64,000 nucleotides of DNA from Proteus hauseri ATCC 700826 (GTDB lineage: Bacteria; Pseudomonadota; Gammaproteobacteria; Enterobacterales; Enterobacteriaceae). The notes under the pieces were generated by a model. That model was not told the DNA's origin and searched no databases. It worked only from the letters and a program-made list of their open reading frames with translations. Made by a program: the position numbers and the translations under genes. Positions 18,556 to 28,170 of the stretch are shown here, one piece after another (position 1 is the stretch's first letter; the number at the start of each line of letters is the position of its first letter). The DNA lies in contig NZ_LXEV01000021.1 in NCBI RefSeq assembly GCF_001654965.1, positions 186,001-250,000 of the forward strand, written 5' to 3'.

Positions 18556-19614
18556 TTATAAAACACCTTCTAAATTTACTTTAACAAAAATTGCCTCTGC
18601 TTCATTCTTAAAGGATTCAAGTGTGAATTTTTGAAAATTTAAATTGTTATATCCTCTAAAGAACATGATCCCTCTTTTTAAATCAGTCAATGTTGTCCAA
18701 ACTGAAAACTCACTAGTATGAAGAGCTTGCAGTGTGTCATGACCTAATAGTGGGTCAATAGTCGAATTTTTAGGACGATCAAATCGGTTCATAATATGTG
18801 CTAATTCAACTAATTGTTTATCAGGATCAGAGACTTTGTGGTAATAAGTCGTGTAGTAAACAGCACGAATAAATCTATCTACAGAAGTATCAGAACTTGG
18901 TAATGTCACTAAAGCAATGCCACTGTCAGGTTGCTTAACCTTGATATTGCCTAGTGTATTGGTAGAAATATTAATATTAGAAAGATGGGTGTAATTATTT
19001 AAATTAGTTAAATGCCACGGAAATAATGGGCCATTTGTCATGCAATAGGTCGGGTTATCATAAATATGTAATTTACCCTCGGAAACTTCAACCACAATAC
19101 AAGCACCAGTGGTGTCATAAAAAGCGTAATGGAAAGGGCTTGGTAAATTACGTAACAGTAACAGTTTTTGTGACCAAAAAATGGTTTGAGGAAGAGCCTG
19201 TTTTAATTCCTCGACTGTTGCATATTGAGCTAAAGCCCATTCGCCAATAGCCGCAATAGGCACTGAATTAGCGTAATCTTGAGGATTAATATCATCAAGT
19301 TTTGAATCAGGTAACATATTTAAGCTAAAAGAGAGTCCTTGAGAATTTACACCTTCCAGTACATCTTTTGTACCTGCAAGATTAATTGGCGCAGTGATCG
19401 CCATAAAAGGGTATTTTACAGTATATTTTAAGCCAGGAGTTCCATCAGGGGCATTCTGCTGGAATGTATGTCCTGTAGGATAATATGCAAATATTGATGC
19501 TGGTTTATCTGCTGAAAACTCCATTGTTCTGCCATGATAAACTCGATTTTTTTTATCAGTAATAGCAAGTGTGGTACAAGCAAACACATTTCCATTTATG
19601 TTGTCGTTTGACAT
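18556..19614 (-). CDS. Choloylglycine hydrolase / penicillin V acylase family protein
   Basis: This Ntn-hydrolase-fold protein of 352 residues belongs to the linear amide C-N hydrolases that cleave bile-salt amides, penicillin V or acyl-homoserine lactones. The segment ACTTLAITDKKNRVYHGRTMEF supplies the nucleophile cysteine (Cys13) and the conserved arginine of GRTMEF, and EGVNSQGLSFSLNML and YCMTNGP are further family blocks. The start is fixed by AAGGAT six bases upstream. In this family the cysteine must become the N-terminus; here 12 non-hydrophobic residues precede it, with no signal peptide, so propeptide removal is implied. The substrate cannot be told from sequence. It lies between lpp and pykF. 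Confidence 0.85.
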   Translation of the reverse strand: MSNDNINGNVFACTTLAITDKKNRVYHGRTMEFSADKPASIFAYYPTGHTFQQNAPDGTPGLKYTVKYPFMAITAPINLAGTKDVLEGVNSQGLSFSLNMLPDSKLDDINPQDYANSVPIAAIGEWALAQYATVEELKQALPQTIFWSQKLLLLRNLPSPFHYAFYDTTGACIVVEVSEGKLHIYDNPTYCMTNGPLFPWHLTNLNNYTHLSNINISTNTLGNIKVKQPDSGIALVTLPSSDTSVDRFIRAVYYTTYYHKVSDPDKQLVELAHIMNRFDRPKNSTIDPLLGHDTLQALHTSEFSVWTTLTDLKRGIMFFRGYNNLNFQKFTLESFKNEAEAIFVKVNLEGVL

Positions 19615-19732
19615 TTTATATCCTTCTTTAGCGTGTATTAATAAAAAGACTCATTAAAAAGAATAGAAGAAATAAACGTTATATGAGAAAAAAATAAGCA
19701 GGTAGAGAGAAAAAGATGAAGCATGGAACAAA

Positions 19733-19759
19733 TAAAAACGCCACTGCAAGAGTGGCGTT
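19733..19759 (-). terminator. Rho-independent terminator of pykF
   Basis: AACGCCACT and AGTGGCGTT pair around a five-base loop. On the reverse strand TTTTTATTT follows. Confidence 0.92.
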
Positions 19760-19784
19760 GAGATAATTTAAACGTTAAGTAAAA

Positions 19785-21197
19785 TTACAGAACGTGGACA
19801 GAAGAAGTATTCGTGGTTCCGCTATCAACCAGTGCGCCTGTTACCATAACAACGCGATCACCTGCATGCGCTAAACCGCTTGCTAATGCAGCTTCTTTAC
19901 CAATACGGTAGAAATCATCAGTAGATGCAATTTCTTTTACTAATTGAGTTGTTACACCCTTAACTAACAGTAATTGACGAGCTGTTTCTTCGTTATTAGT
20001 TAATGCTAAGATTGGCGCAGTTGGGAAGTATTTACGAATAGAACGCGCTGATTTACCACCATAAGTCGCAACAACAATCAGTGGTGAATCTAAGTTATCA
20101 GCCATTTCTACTGCGCCACGACATACTGCTTCAGTGACACGCAGTTTTGCGCCAACTTGGCTAAGGTCAAGGCGTGATTTCATAATACGGTCAGTACGTT
20201 CACAGATAGTCGCCATAATAGTTACAGCTTCTACTGGGTATTTACCTTTTGCACTTTCGCCTGACAGCATAACGGCATCTGTACCATCTAAGATAGCATT
20301 TGCAACGTCACCCGCTTCTGCGCGAGTAGGGCGTGGGTTTTTGATCATTGAATCTAGCATTTGCGTTGCAGTGATAACTACTTTACGCGCTGCGTTACAT
20401 TTTTCGATCATCATTTTTTGTGCGAAGATAACTTCTTCTACAGGGATCTCAACACCTAAGTCACCACGAGCAACCATGATACCGTCAGAAGCTTCTAAGA
20501 TTTCATCAAAGTTATTAAGACCTTCTTGGTTCTCAATTTTTGAGATGATCATGATGTTTTCGCCGCCGTGTGCTTTTAAGTGCGCACGCATTTCTTCAAC
20601 ATCAGAACGTTTACGAATAAATGAAGCCGCAACAAAGTCAACGCCTTGCTCACAACCAAAGATAAGGTCTTGTTTATCTTTTTCTGCTAGTGCAGGTAGG
20701 CCGATAGAAACACCTGGTAAGTTAACACCTTTGTTTTCGCCTAAGTCACCGTTGTTTAATACTTCACAAACAACTTCAGTAGCAGTAACGGCAGTTACTT
20801 TCATGCCGATAAGACCATCGTCAACCAATACTGTGTTGCCGACAGCTAAATCTTTTGCAAAGCCTTCATAAGTTACAGCGACACGATCTTTATTACCAAC
20901 AACAGACTTGTCAGTTGTGAAAGTGAAAGTTTGACCTGCAACTAGACTTACATCGTTACCACCTTCTAATTTGATGGTACGGATTTCTGGGCCTTTAGTG
21001 TCTAATAAAATGGCTGCTTTTTTGCCTGTTTTAGCACAAATATTGCGAAGGTTTTTGATACGGTTGCCATGTTCTTCATAGTCACCGTGAGAGAAGTTAA
21101 GACGCATAACGTTCATGCCTGCGTCCAGTAATTGATTCAGTTTTTCTTCAGATTCGGTTTTTGGCCCGATGGTGCATACAATTTTTGTCTTTTTCAT
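19785..21197 (-). CDS. pykF: Pyruvate kinase I
   Basis: PykF converts PEP and ADP to pyruvate and ATP and is activated by fructose-1,6-bisphosphate in E. coli. The 470-residue protein begins [16 protein letters not shown] and has [13 protein letters not shown], the active-site lysine motif [22 protein letters not shown] and the C-terminal effector domain. The length equals E. coli PykF. With ppsA in the same window, this marks the PEP/pyruvate node. A Cra-like site lies 240 bases upstream. Confidence 0.97.
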   Translation of the reverse strand: MKKTKIVCTIGPKTESEEKLNQLLDAGMNVMRLNFSHGDYEEHGNRIKNLRNICAKTGKKAAILLDTKGPEIRTIKLEGGNDVSLVAGQTFTFTTDKSVVGNKDRVAVTYEGFAKDLAVGNTVLVDDGLIGMKVTAVTATEVVCEVLNNGDLGENKGVNLPGVSIGLPALAEKDKQDLIFGCEQGVDFVAASFIRKRSDVEEMRAHLKAHGGENIMIISKIENQEGLNNFDEILEASDGIMVARGDLGVEIPVEEVIFAQKMMIEKCNAARKVVITATQMLDSMIKNPRPTRAEAGDVANAILDGTDAVMLSGESAKGKYPVEAVTIMATICERTDRIMKSRLDLSQVGAKLRVTEAVCRGAVEMADNLDSPLIVVATYGGKSARSIRKYFPTAPILALTNNEETARQLLLVKGVTTQLVKEIASTDDFYRIGKEAALASGLAHAGDRVVMVTGALVDSGTTNTSSVHVL

Positions 21198-21436
21198 GGC
21201 AGTCTATTTAATGGTTTATTGTAATGGATGAATAGGGAGTAATGCCGCTGTTTATTAATTAACTATACATATAACAACAAAACGCTAGTTAGGTTAGTTG
21301 CGCAACATGTTAATGAATCAGCAACATCATAAAATCCTTGTTACTAATTTGCATCGAGGGTTTGCAGATATCATACATTATAGTCTATCACGGTTCATTT
21401 GTTCTTTTTTCTAAAGGTGCCCGTAAATCAATGCGC

Positions 21437-21448
21437 TGAAACCTTTCA
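21437..21448 (-). promoter_or_regulatory. Cra (FruR)-like operator upstream of pykF
   Basis: TGAAACCTTTCA, within GCTGAAACCTTTCAAC, differs by one base from the perfect Cra palindrome TGAAACGTTTCA. Cra represses pykF in E. coli. It lies 240 bases upstream of the start codon, which implies a long leader or a second promoter. Confidence 0.6.
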
Positions 21449-21647
21449 ACAAAATTATGTTTCGTATTATAGAGGTTAATTTCTATGAATAAAATGGAAA
21501 AAAGATAAATTTAAGCGATGTGATCAAAATACGGTGTTGACTGCTTGTTTTTTAAGCATTTTGTTGCGCAATAAAATATTGCAAGCAAAATGAATTATTT
21601 TGTAGGGAGGGTAAGAAGAGTAAAAATAAGAAAGTAGAGAATAGAAA

Positions 21648-21724
21648 TGGTGCGTCCAAGTGGACTCGAACCACCGACCCCCACCATGTCAAGGTGGTGC
21701 TCTAACCAACTGAGCTATGGACGC
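21648..21724 (-). tRNA. tRNA-Val (GAC), copy 1
   Basis: On the reverse strand the 77-base gene begins GCGTCCATAGCTCAGTTGG and ends in encoded CCA. The anticodon stem CCACC/GGTGG encloses TTGACAT with anticodon GAC, and the T-arm has GGTTCGAGTCC. Paired tRNA-Val(GAC) genes in this neighbourhood match valV-valW of E. coli. Confidence 0.97.
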
Positions 21725-21752
21725 ACTGTATTGTGATGTTGTTCAGATTAAA

Positions 21753-21829
21753 TGGTGCGTCCAAGTGGACTCGAACCACCGACCCCCACCATGTCAAGGT
21801 GGTGCTCTAACCAACTGAGCTATGGACGC
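21753..21829 (-). tRNA. tRNA-Val (GAC), copy 2
   Basis: Identical over its 77 bases to the copy at 21648-21724, with encoded CCA and anticodon GAC. The two copies are 28 bases apart and are probably one transcript. Confidence 0.97.
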
Positions 21830-21979
21830 ATTGTTTATTCTGGATGACAACGGGGACGAATATTAGCGAGATGATTTGATTCTGGCAAGAGGAAAAACAC
21901 AAATTTATATTCAACTGCTCGTATTTAAAGCTATTTGTTGATATTTGTGTCATTCCTTTGCCCAGATAGAGTCTAATAC

Positions 21980-23353
21980 TTAGCGTTCAGAACGATGTAA
22001 CACAACTTCATCAGGTTGACGTTGGATCCACCAAATACGACTTCCCATCATAATTGCAGAGGCAGTTAAACCAAGAATAAAGCCAATCCAGAAACCTGCG
22101 GGACCCATCGCCTCGACTATATAATTAGTTCGACCTAATAAATAACCCGAAGGTAGACCAATAATCCAATAGGCAGTAAACGTTATAAAAAAGATAGAAC
22201 GTGTATCTTTATAGCCACGTAGCACACCAGAGCCTATTACCTGCACTGAATCTGATAACTGATAAAGTGCTGCAAATAACATTAGGTGTGAAGCAAGTGT
22301 AACAACCTCTATATCATCGTTATACATTAAGGCAATTTTTTCTCTAAATAGGATGGAGAAAATAGCCGTACAAGTTGCCAACATTAAACCCACTGCTAAA
22401 CCAGTAATCGCCGAGATACGTGCTTGCTCAGTTGAACGTTGCCCAAGGTTATGGCCAACGCGAATAGTTGCAGCAATACCTAATGATAATGGAAACATAA
22501 ACATCAGTGAGCTAAAGTTTAATGCGATTTGGTGACTTGCTACTGCGGTAACCCCTAGAGGTGAAACTAATAGCGCCACAACAGCAAATAGAGTGACTTC
22601 AAAAAAGAGTGCTAACCCAACCGGCAGCCCTAAGAAAGTAATACGTTTTAGCGTATGAAGGTCGGGGGCAACAAAGCGTTGTTTAGGAAGAACGTCGCGT
22701 TGTGTTGGTGCTCGGCGCACGTAATAGCGCATCATCAAGAACATCGCCCAAAAAACAGATGCTGTCGCTACACCACAACCAATCCCCCCTAATTGTGGCG
22801 CGCCAAATTTACCGTAAATAAAGGCGTAGTTAACTGGGATATTAATCAGTAATCCCACAAAGCCGATAATCATGCCAGGTTTAGTTTTGGATAATCCTTC
22901 ACACTGACTTCGCAAGACTTGATAATAAAGACAGCCCGGCGCACCCCACATAATAGCGTGAATAAATCCGATAGCTTTTTCTGCTAATTCAGGGTCAATA
23001 TCTTCTTGAGCTTCAATAATAAACCGAGAATTATAAAGAATTGCAATAACCATTATCGATAAGAATGTGGCTAGCCAAAAACCTTGCTGGGTACGATTAG
23101 CAATCAGTTTTCGTTGTCCTGAGCCATTTAATTGGGCCACAATTGGCGTCAGTGCCATTAATATGCCCTGGCCTAAAAGGATGGTTGGTAACCAAATTGA
23201 CGTACCGACAGCAACCGCAGACATTTCTGTGGCGTTAACAGCACCCGCCATTACTGTATCGACAACACCCATTGCGGTTTGGGAAAATTGAGCGATGATA
23301 ACTGGGATACCAAGAGCAAGTAAGCTACGCGCTTCTTTTACGTACTTTTGCAC
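21980..23353 (-). CDS. mdtK: MATE-family multidrug efflux pump MdtK (NorM)
   Basis: Inner-membrane cation-coupled exporter of fluoroquinolones, dyes and other cationic drugs. The 457-residue protein, the length of E. coli MdtK, has about twelve hydrophobic segments in two MatE halves, with [14 protein letters not shown] in the first and [16 protein letters not shown] opening the second. It is divergent from ribC, as in E. coli. Confidence 0.94.
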   Translation of the reverse strand: MQKYVKEARSLLALGIPVIIAQFSQTAMGVVDTVMAGAVNATEMSAVAVGTSIWLPTILLGQGILMALTPIVAQLNGSGQRKLIANRTQQGFWLATFLSIMVIAILYNSRFIIEAQEDIDPELAEKAIGFIHAIMWGAPGCLYYQVLRSQCEGLSKTKPGMIIGFVGLLINIPVNYAFIYGKFGAPQLGGIGCGVATASVFWAMFLMMRYYVRRAPTQRDVLPKQRFVAPDLHTLKRITFLGLPVGLALFFEVTLFAVVALLVSPLGVTAVASHQIALNFSSLMFMFPLSLGIAATIRVGHNLGQRSTEQARISAITGLAVGLMLATCTAIFSILFREKIALMYNDDIEVVTLASHLMLFAALYQLSDSVQVIGSGVLRGYKDTRSIFFITFTAYWIIGLPSGYLLGRTNYIVEAMGPAGFWIGFILGLTASAIMMGSRIWWIQRQPDEVVLHRSER

Positions 23354-23661
23354 GCATACACCTTTATTAATTATAAGAGAACGGAAGGGGGAGAATGAAC
23401 GCCCTATTGTTAAAATGACGTAAAATGATCCTCAAGAGCGCTTATTCTAATGATAAAAGTTTAATTATCAATGAAAGATGTGACGTTTTTCAAACACAGA
23501 AATTTGATAATTTTTTACCTGCTTTTACGCTATATTTAACGGCAATAATTGGTCAGGAATAAAAGCGGTAATTGTTCCTTTGTATTAATAATAGCTATGT
23601 TATCCTAAACAGTATCAACCTAATTAGGGTAAACCAGTTTGTAGAATCAAGGAGATGTGAG
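23354..23661. other. mdtK-ribC divergent intergenic region
   Basis: About 300 bases with the promoters of both genes. No riboswitch-like FMN element, operator or RNA is recognised. The upstream extension of the ribC frame (from 23572) is not needed for a normal protein. Confidence 0.6.
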
Positions 23662-24324
23662 ATGTTTACAGGTATTGTTCAGGGAAAAGGGCGGGTTGTT
23701 TCCATTGAAGATAAAGGTGATTTCCGTACTCATATCATTGAATTACCAGAAGCGTTAGTCCAAAACTTAGAAACAGGAGCTTCTGTTGCTAATAATGGCT
23801 GTTGTTTAACAGCAACTAAAATTGAAGGTAATCAAGTTAGCTTTGATTTAGTTAAAGAGACATTACGTTTAACTAATCTGGGCGAATTAAACGTAGGTTC
23901 TGAAGTTAATATTGAACGAGCTGCAAAGTACGGTGATGAAATTGGCGGGCATGTTATGTCGGGCCATATTGTAACTACAGCAGAAGTTGCAAAAATTATT
24001 ACTTCAGAAAATAACCTACAAATTTGGTTTCGCATCTTTGATAAAGAACTGATGAAGTATATTTTGCATAAAGGCTTTATTGGTATTGATGGTATTAGTT
24101 TAACTGTTGGTGATGTGGTCAATAATCGTTTTTGTGTTCACTTAATCCCTGAAACAAAAGATAGAACGACATTAGGTCGTAAACGTCTTGGTGATAAAGT
24201 CAATATTGAGTTAGATCCACAAACACAAGCCATTGTGGATACGGTTGAGCGTTTTATGTTGCAACAACAAGCACAGAAACAAGAATTACCTGTTGAACAA
24301 CAGGTTGAGAACGAAGAAAAATAA
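23662..24324 (+). CDS. ribC: Riboflavin synthase, alpha chain
   Basis: Catalyses dismutation of two 6,7-dimethyl-8-ribityllumazines to riboflavin. It has 220 residues with two lumazine-binding barrels: MFTGIVQGKGRV and NGCCLTAT in the first, GHVMSGHIVTTAEV and GFIGIDGISLTVGDV in the second. The ATG at 23662 has AAGGAG and starts exactly like other RibC/RibE proteins. The C-terminal tail is glutamine/glutamate-rich and a few residues longer than in E. coli. The gene is called ribC or ribE depending on nomenclature. Confidence 0.95.
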   Translation: MFTGIVQGKGRVVSIEDKGDFRTHIIELPEALVQNLETGASVANNGCCLTATKIEGNQVSFDLVKETLRLTNLGELNVGSEVNIERAAKYGDEIGGHVMSGHIVTTAEVAKIITSENNLQIWFRIFDKELMKYILHKGFIGIDGISLTVGDVVNNRFCVHLIPETKDRTTLGRKRLGDKVNIELDPQTQAIVDTVERFMLQQQAQKQELPVEQQVENEEK

Positions 24325-24390
24325 AACCCTGATTATATTGTTTATGTTTAATTTGTTTATCGCCCATTATTCCTAATCAAATAGATGATA

Positions 24391-24422
24391 AAAAGCCAGC
24401 ACTTAAAGAGACTGGCTTTTTA
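24391..24422. terminator. Bidirectional terminator between ribC and cfa
   Basis: AAAAGCCAG and CTGGCTTTT pair around a 12-base loop, with T-runs on both strands. It serves the convergent ribC and cfa genes. Confidence 0.9.
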
Positions 24423-24442
24423 CTTTTTATGACAGTTAAAAT

Positions 24443-25597
24443 TTAACGCGGCGTGTGTAATCCACCTATTTTACCTTTAGGGCTTAACATTATTTGCCAT
24501 AATTGAATATCTCTGGCACGAAAAGCACCGGCACAGGCATTAAGATAATAACTAAACATACGTTTAAATCGAGGCGTGTAGTTAGATTCAATATCAGGCC
24601 AACAAGCAAGAAAACGCTGATACCATGCCATTAACGTTTTATCGTAATCGGCACCAAAGTTATGCCAATCCTCCATAACAAATTTATTATCCATAGCTTG
24701 TGCGATTTTTTGAATGGAAGGAAGGCAACCATTTGGAAATATGTATTTACTGATCCAACTATCAACATTCACTTTATCGCGATTAGAGCCGATGGTATGG
24801 AGTAAAAATAAACCATCTTCTTTTAAATTACGGCGTACAACATCGAAATAAGTCGCGTAATTCTTAGGACCGACATGTTCAAACATTCCTACTGATACAA
24901 TGCGATCAAATTGTTTATATAAATCACGATAGTCTTCTAAAATAATATCGACATCCAGTCCTTGGCAACGTTGTTGAGCTAATTTTTGTTGCTCCACAGA
25001 AATTGTGACACCTGTAACTGAAACGCCAAAGTGTTTTGCAGCATATGCGGCAAGCCCGCCCCAGCCACAACCAATATCTAATAATGTCATATCTGGTTGA
25101 AGAGCCAGTTTCCGGCATATTAAATTTAACTTGTGCTCTTGAGCTAATTCTAATGAATCTGCATTTTTCCAATAGCCACAAGAATATTGCATATTAGGAT
25201 CTAGCATCGCAGTAAAAAGATCATTACCAAGGTCATAATGCTCTTTGCCCACCATCCATGATCTTTTCTGTGTTTGCAGATTAAAGAGACGAGCGACAGC
25301 TATTTTTAGGATGTCGTGAATATTTTGCGGGAGTTTGTTTTCAAGTCCTGCACGTAAAACCTTATGAAAGAATATATCGAGCCGTTCACAATCCCACCAG
25401 CCATCCATATAGCTTTCACCGAGACCTAATGAGCCTTGTTGTAATACTCTTTTATAAAAATTTTTGTTGTGAACCTGAATATCATAAGGTTCTGAACCAT
25501 TGATGCGAATATCTGCTTGAGAAAGCAGCTCGGTTGCTATTCGTTGGTAAGAATTATTGGAGGTCTTTCGGCCTTCTTCTACACAAGATGTACTCAT
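24443..25597 (-). CDS. cfa: Cyclopropane-fatty-acyl-phospholipid synthase
   Basis: Cfa adds a methylene group from S-adenosylmethionine across cis double bonds of membrane phospholipid acyl chains, mostly on entry to stationary phase. The 384-residue protein has the SAM motif LLDIGCGWGGLAAYAA and the family segments EHYDLGNDLFTAMLD, QYSCGYWK and FEHVGPKNYATYF. It lies between ribC and punC, as in E. coli. Confidence 0.95.
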   Translation of the reverse strand: MSTSCVEEGRKTSNNSYQRIATELLSQADIRINGSEPYDIQVHNKNFYKRVLQQGSLGLGESYMDGWWDCERLDIFFHKVLRAGLENKLPQNIHDILKIAVARLFNLQTQKRSWMVGKEHYDLGNDLFTAMLDPNMQYSCGYWKNADSLELAQEHKLNLICRKLALQPDMTLLDIGCGWGGLAAYAAKHFGVSVTGVTISVEQQKLAQQRCQGLDVDIILEDYRDLYKQFDRIVSVGMFEHVGPKNYATYFDVVRRNLKEDGLFLLHTIGSNRDKVNVDSWISKYIFPNGCLPSIQKIAQAMDNKFVMEDWHNFGADYDKTLMAWYQRFLACWPDIESNYTPRFKRMFSYYLNACAGAFRARDIQLWQIMLSPKGKIGGLHTPR

Positions 25598-25843
25598 ATA
25601 CTCTCCGGCGTAAACTAAGCGGGTTTTGAGTTATGAATCAAAGAAAGGATGTGTGCAGATTTGCTGTGTTAAATGGGATCTTATTCAAAAAGTGTTGTAT
25701 GAATAGGATTAATAAAATAACTAATCTGACATAATCAGGCAATGATCCGTTAATGCACCTCAAAATCCGAAAGAAAATTGAACAAAACGCTATAATTGGC
25801 GTTTGTTAAGTATAGGGACGTAGAATATTTTTCTCTAGAAAAG

Positions 25844-25876
25844 AAAAAGGTCATTTTGTAAAAATGACCTTTTTTG
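25844..25876 (-). terminator. Terminator of punC
   Basis: AAAAAGGTCATTTT and AAAATGACCTTTTT pair around a three-base loop, with T-runs on both strands, 30 bases after the punC stop. The rest of the 25598-25903 gap is the cfa upstream region, with no further feature recognised. Confidence 0.9.
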
Positions 25877-25903
25877 AGAATTATCTTAAAAATGTAAAGA
25901 GCG

Positions 25904-27127
25904 TTATTCAGCTGTTTGAATTGTGTGTTTGCTAACGGATTTATTGCGTTGAATAAAGTAGCCGACTGCCATTGGGATAGCTGTTAACGCCATAATTGCG
26001 GTGGTGTTAATCAAAGGCTGGTGGCTAATAAAGGCTGAAACAATAAAGCTTGCTAAACTACAAAGCCCTAATTGAAGCGCATTTTGTAACGCTGCCGCTT
26101 TACCACTGATTTCAGGATAAGCAGATAACGCATTAGATACCGCAATTGGATAAGAAGCACCATTCATTGCGGCCATAATACAAAATGGAATTAAAATAGT
26201 GGTTAATGTTGGTTGAGTTAACTTCGCAACTAAAAATAGTGCGGTCATACTAACGGCATAACCTATTAACAATAATGGTAGCAGTGATTTGCCAGTCATT
26301 TTAGACAGTAAGATACGACAGCCATAACCACCAACCATAAAGGCGATAGTTTGTGGGATATAGCTTAAGCCAATATCTTGAGGGGAATAGCCCATTTTTT
26401 CTAAAATGATAGGAGAACCCGCTAACCAAGCAAAGAAACCGGCGCTACAAGAGGCATAAATTAAAACGTTACCGCTGTAGATAGGTGATTTTAGTAATGT
26501 CATAAAAGAGGCCGAAGCTTGAGCTGAGCCATTCTCTGTAACAGGTTTTTGTTTAATATTTTTCAGCATTAAGGTTGGTAGCATTAGAACGATAGTTACC
26601 GCCATTAATAAAATAAAAATCATACGCCAGCCACCATGTTGTAAAAACCATGCACCAATAAGAGGGGCTAATGCAGGTGATAAAGCAACCAGTGGCATAA
26701 TTAAAGCAAAAACATGCTGTGAACGAGATTCATCAAAGCGGTCAATAACTAATGCTTGCCAAATTACAGCAGCAGAACAAACACCAAAGGCTTGTAAAAA
26801 ACGCATTGCAAGTAAGCTGGTTGCACTATCAACCCAAAGCATACCAAGGCAACCGAAAGAGAAAAGACTTAAACCGATTAACAGAACAGGCTTACGACCA
26901 ATTTTGTCAGAAAGAGGTCCCCAAAGTAATTGAGCAATAGCAAAACCGAATAAAAAGATACTTAAACTATTACTGATCGCGCCTTCGCTGATTGAGAGTT
27001 CCCGTTGCATCATACCGAATGCAGGCAGGTACATATCAATAGCTAAATAACCCAACATGCTTAGGCCAGCAAGGTAGACCATAAAGCGCGCAGGTGTTTT
27101 TGTTTGTGTGGATGTATTTAAATTCAT
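25904..27127 (-). CDS. punC: MFS exporter, PunC (YdhC)-like, Bcr/CflA group
   Basis: A 407-residue major-facilitator drug/H+ antiporter of 12 segments, with the loop motif GPLSDKIGRKPVLLIG between segments 2 and 3 and LAGLSMLGYLAIDMYLPAF at the N-terminus. E. coli YdhC (PunC) is linked to purine nucleoside uptake or exchange under control of the adjacent LysR regulator PunR. The same divergent pair next to purR is present here, so the assignment rests on similarity plus context. Confidence 0.85.
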   Translation of the reverse strand: MNLNTSTQTKTPARFMVYLAGLSMLGYLAIDMYLPAFGMMQRELSISEGAISNSLSIFLFGFAIAQLLWGPLSDKIGRKPVLLIGLSLFSFGCLGMLWVDSATSLLAMRFLQAFGVCSAAVIWQALVIDRFDESRSQHVFALIMPLVALSPALAPLIGAWFLQHGGWRMIFILLMAVTIVLMLPTLMLKNIKQKPVTENGSAQASASFMTLLKSPIYSGNVLIYASCSAGFFAWLAGSPIILEKMGYSPQDIGLSYIPQTIAFMVGGYGCRILLSKMTGKSLLPLLLIGYAVSMTALFLVAKLTQPTLTTILIPFCIMAAMNGASYPIAVSNALSAYPEISGKAAALQNALQLGLCSLASFIVSAFISHQPLINTTAIMALTAIPMAVGYFIQRNKSVSKHTIQTAE

Positions 27128-27219
27128 TTTAATTTTCTATGTTATGTGATGTAGAACATTTTATATATTGTAACTAAGACCTATTTTACTTGTGAAACGG
27201 GAATATTTGGTTAATGCTG

Positions 27220-27232
27220 TGAAAAATTTTCA
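27220..27232. promoter_or_regulatory. Palindrome in the punC-punR divergent region
   Basis: TGAAAAATTTTCA is a perfect 13-base palindrome 16 bases before the punR start. LysR-type regulators bind T-N11-A dyads in such regions, so it is a candidate PunR autoregulatory site. Confidence 0.35.
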
Positions 27233-27246
27233 AAGGAATAAACTTT

Positions 27247-28149
27247 ATGTGGTCAGAATACTCTCTAGAAGTCGTTGATGCTGTCGCTCGAACAGGAAGT
27301 TTTAGTTCGGCCGCTCAAGAGTTACACAGAGTACCCTCCGCTGTTAGTTATACTGTTCGACAATTAGAGGAATGGCTTGCTGTGCCTCTATTTGAACGCC
27401 GCCATCGTGATGTCGAATTAACGGATGCGGGTAAGATTTTTATCAAAGAAGCCCGTTCTGTTATCAAAAAAATGAATGACACTCGACATATGTGTCAGCA
27501 AGTCTCTAATGGTTGGCGCGGACAATTTAGTATAGCAGTAGATTGCATCGTAAAACCGGAAAGAACACAACAACTTATTCTTGATTTTTATCGACATTTC
27601 CCCGATATCGAACTTTATGTCTATCCTGAAGTGTTTAATGGGGTGTGGGACTCATTGGTTAATGGGCGTGTTGACCTAGCAATTGGCGCCACCAGAGCAT
27701 CGCCAATTGGCGAACGATATAGCTTTAAAGATATGGGATTTATGCCTTGGCGCTGTGTTTGTCATATTGATCACCCACTGGCTAAAGCAGAACATCCGCT
27801 AACCGACGATGAAATGCGCCCTTATTCAAGCCTTTGTTTAGAAGATACCTCGCGTAGTTTGCCAAAGCGTGATACTTGGGCGTTAAATAATCAGCGTAGA
27901 ATGGTTGTCCCTACGTGGAATATGGGATTGGAGTGCTTACTTGCAGGATTATGTGTTGGTATGGTGCCATTGCATAGAGCTGAGCCATTAATCGCTCAAG
28001 GAAAGCTAGCTGTGCTTAAATTGGCACAGCCATTACCTGATAGTCCTTGTTGCCTCACTTGGGTCGATAAAAGTGAGTCACCAGCTTTGTCTTGGTTATT
28101 AGATTATCTTGGTGATAGCCAAACCCTAAATGCGGAATGGCTTCGTTAA
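27247..28149 (+). CDS. punR: LysR-type regulator PunR (YdhB)-like
   Basis: This 300-residue protein has an N-terminal winged helix (about residues 1-60: FSSAAQELHRVPSAVSYTVRQLEEWL) and a LysR substrate-binding domain. It is divergent from punC with 119 bases between them, the usual layout for a LysR activator and its target. In E. coli PunR activates punC in response to purine nucleosides. AAAGGAAT precedes the start. It converges on purR with 21 bases between the stops. Confidence 0.87.
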   Translation: MWSEYSLEVVDAVARTGSFSSAAQELHRVPSAVSYTVRQLEEWLAVPLFERRHRDVELTDAGKIFIKEARSVIKKMNDTRHMCQQVSNGWRGQFSIAVDCIVKPERTQQLILDFYRHFPDIELYVYPEVFNGVWDSLVNGRVDLAIGATRASPIGERYSFKDMGFMPWRCVCHIDHPLAKAEHPLTDDEMRPYSSLCLEDTSRSLPKRDTWALNNQRRMVVPTWNMGLECLLAGLCVGMVPLHRAEPLIAQGKLAVLKLAQPLPDSPCCLTWVDKSESPALSWLLDYLGDSQTLNAEWLR

Positions 28150-28170
28150 GTCAGTCAAGATACTGTTTAA

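Noticed and set aside
20134..20871. 245-codon frame on the + strand inside pykF
   Set aside because: It is antisense to a complete pyruvate kinase gene; codon structure explains the open frame.
21648..21829. Long identical repeats about 100 bases apart
   Set aside because: They are two identical tRNA-Val genes, not an insertion-sequence end or attachment site.
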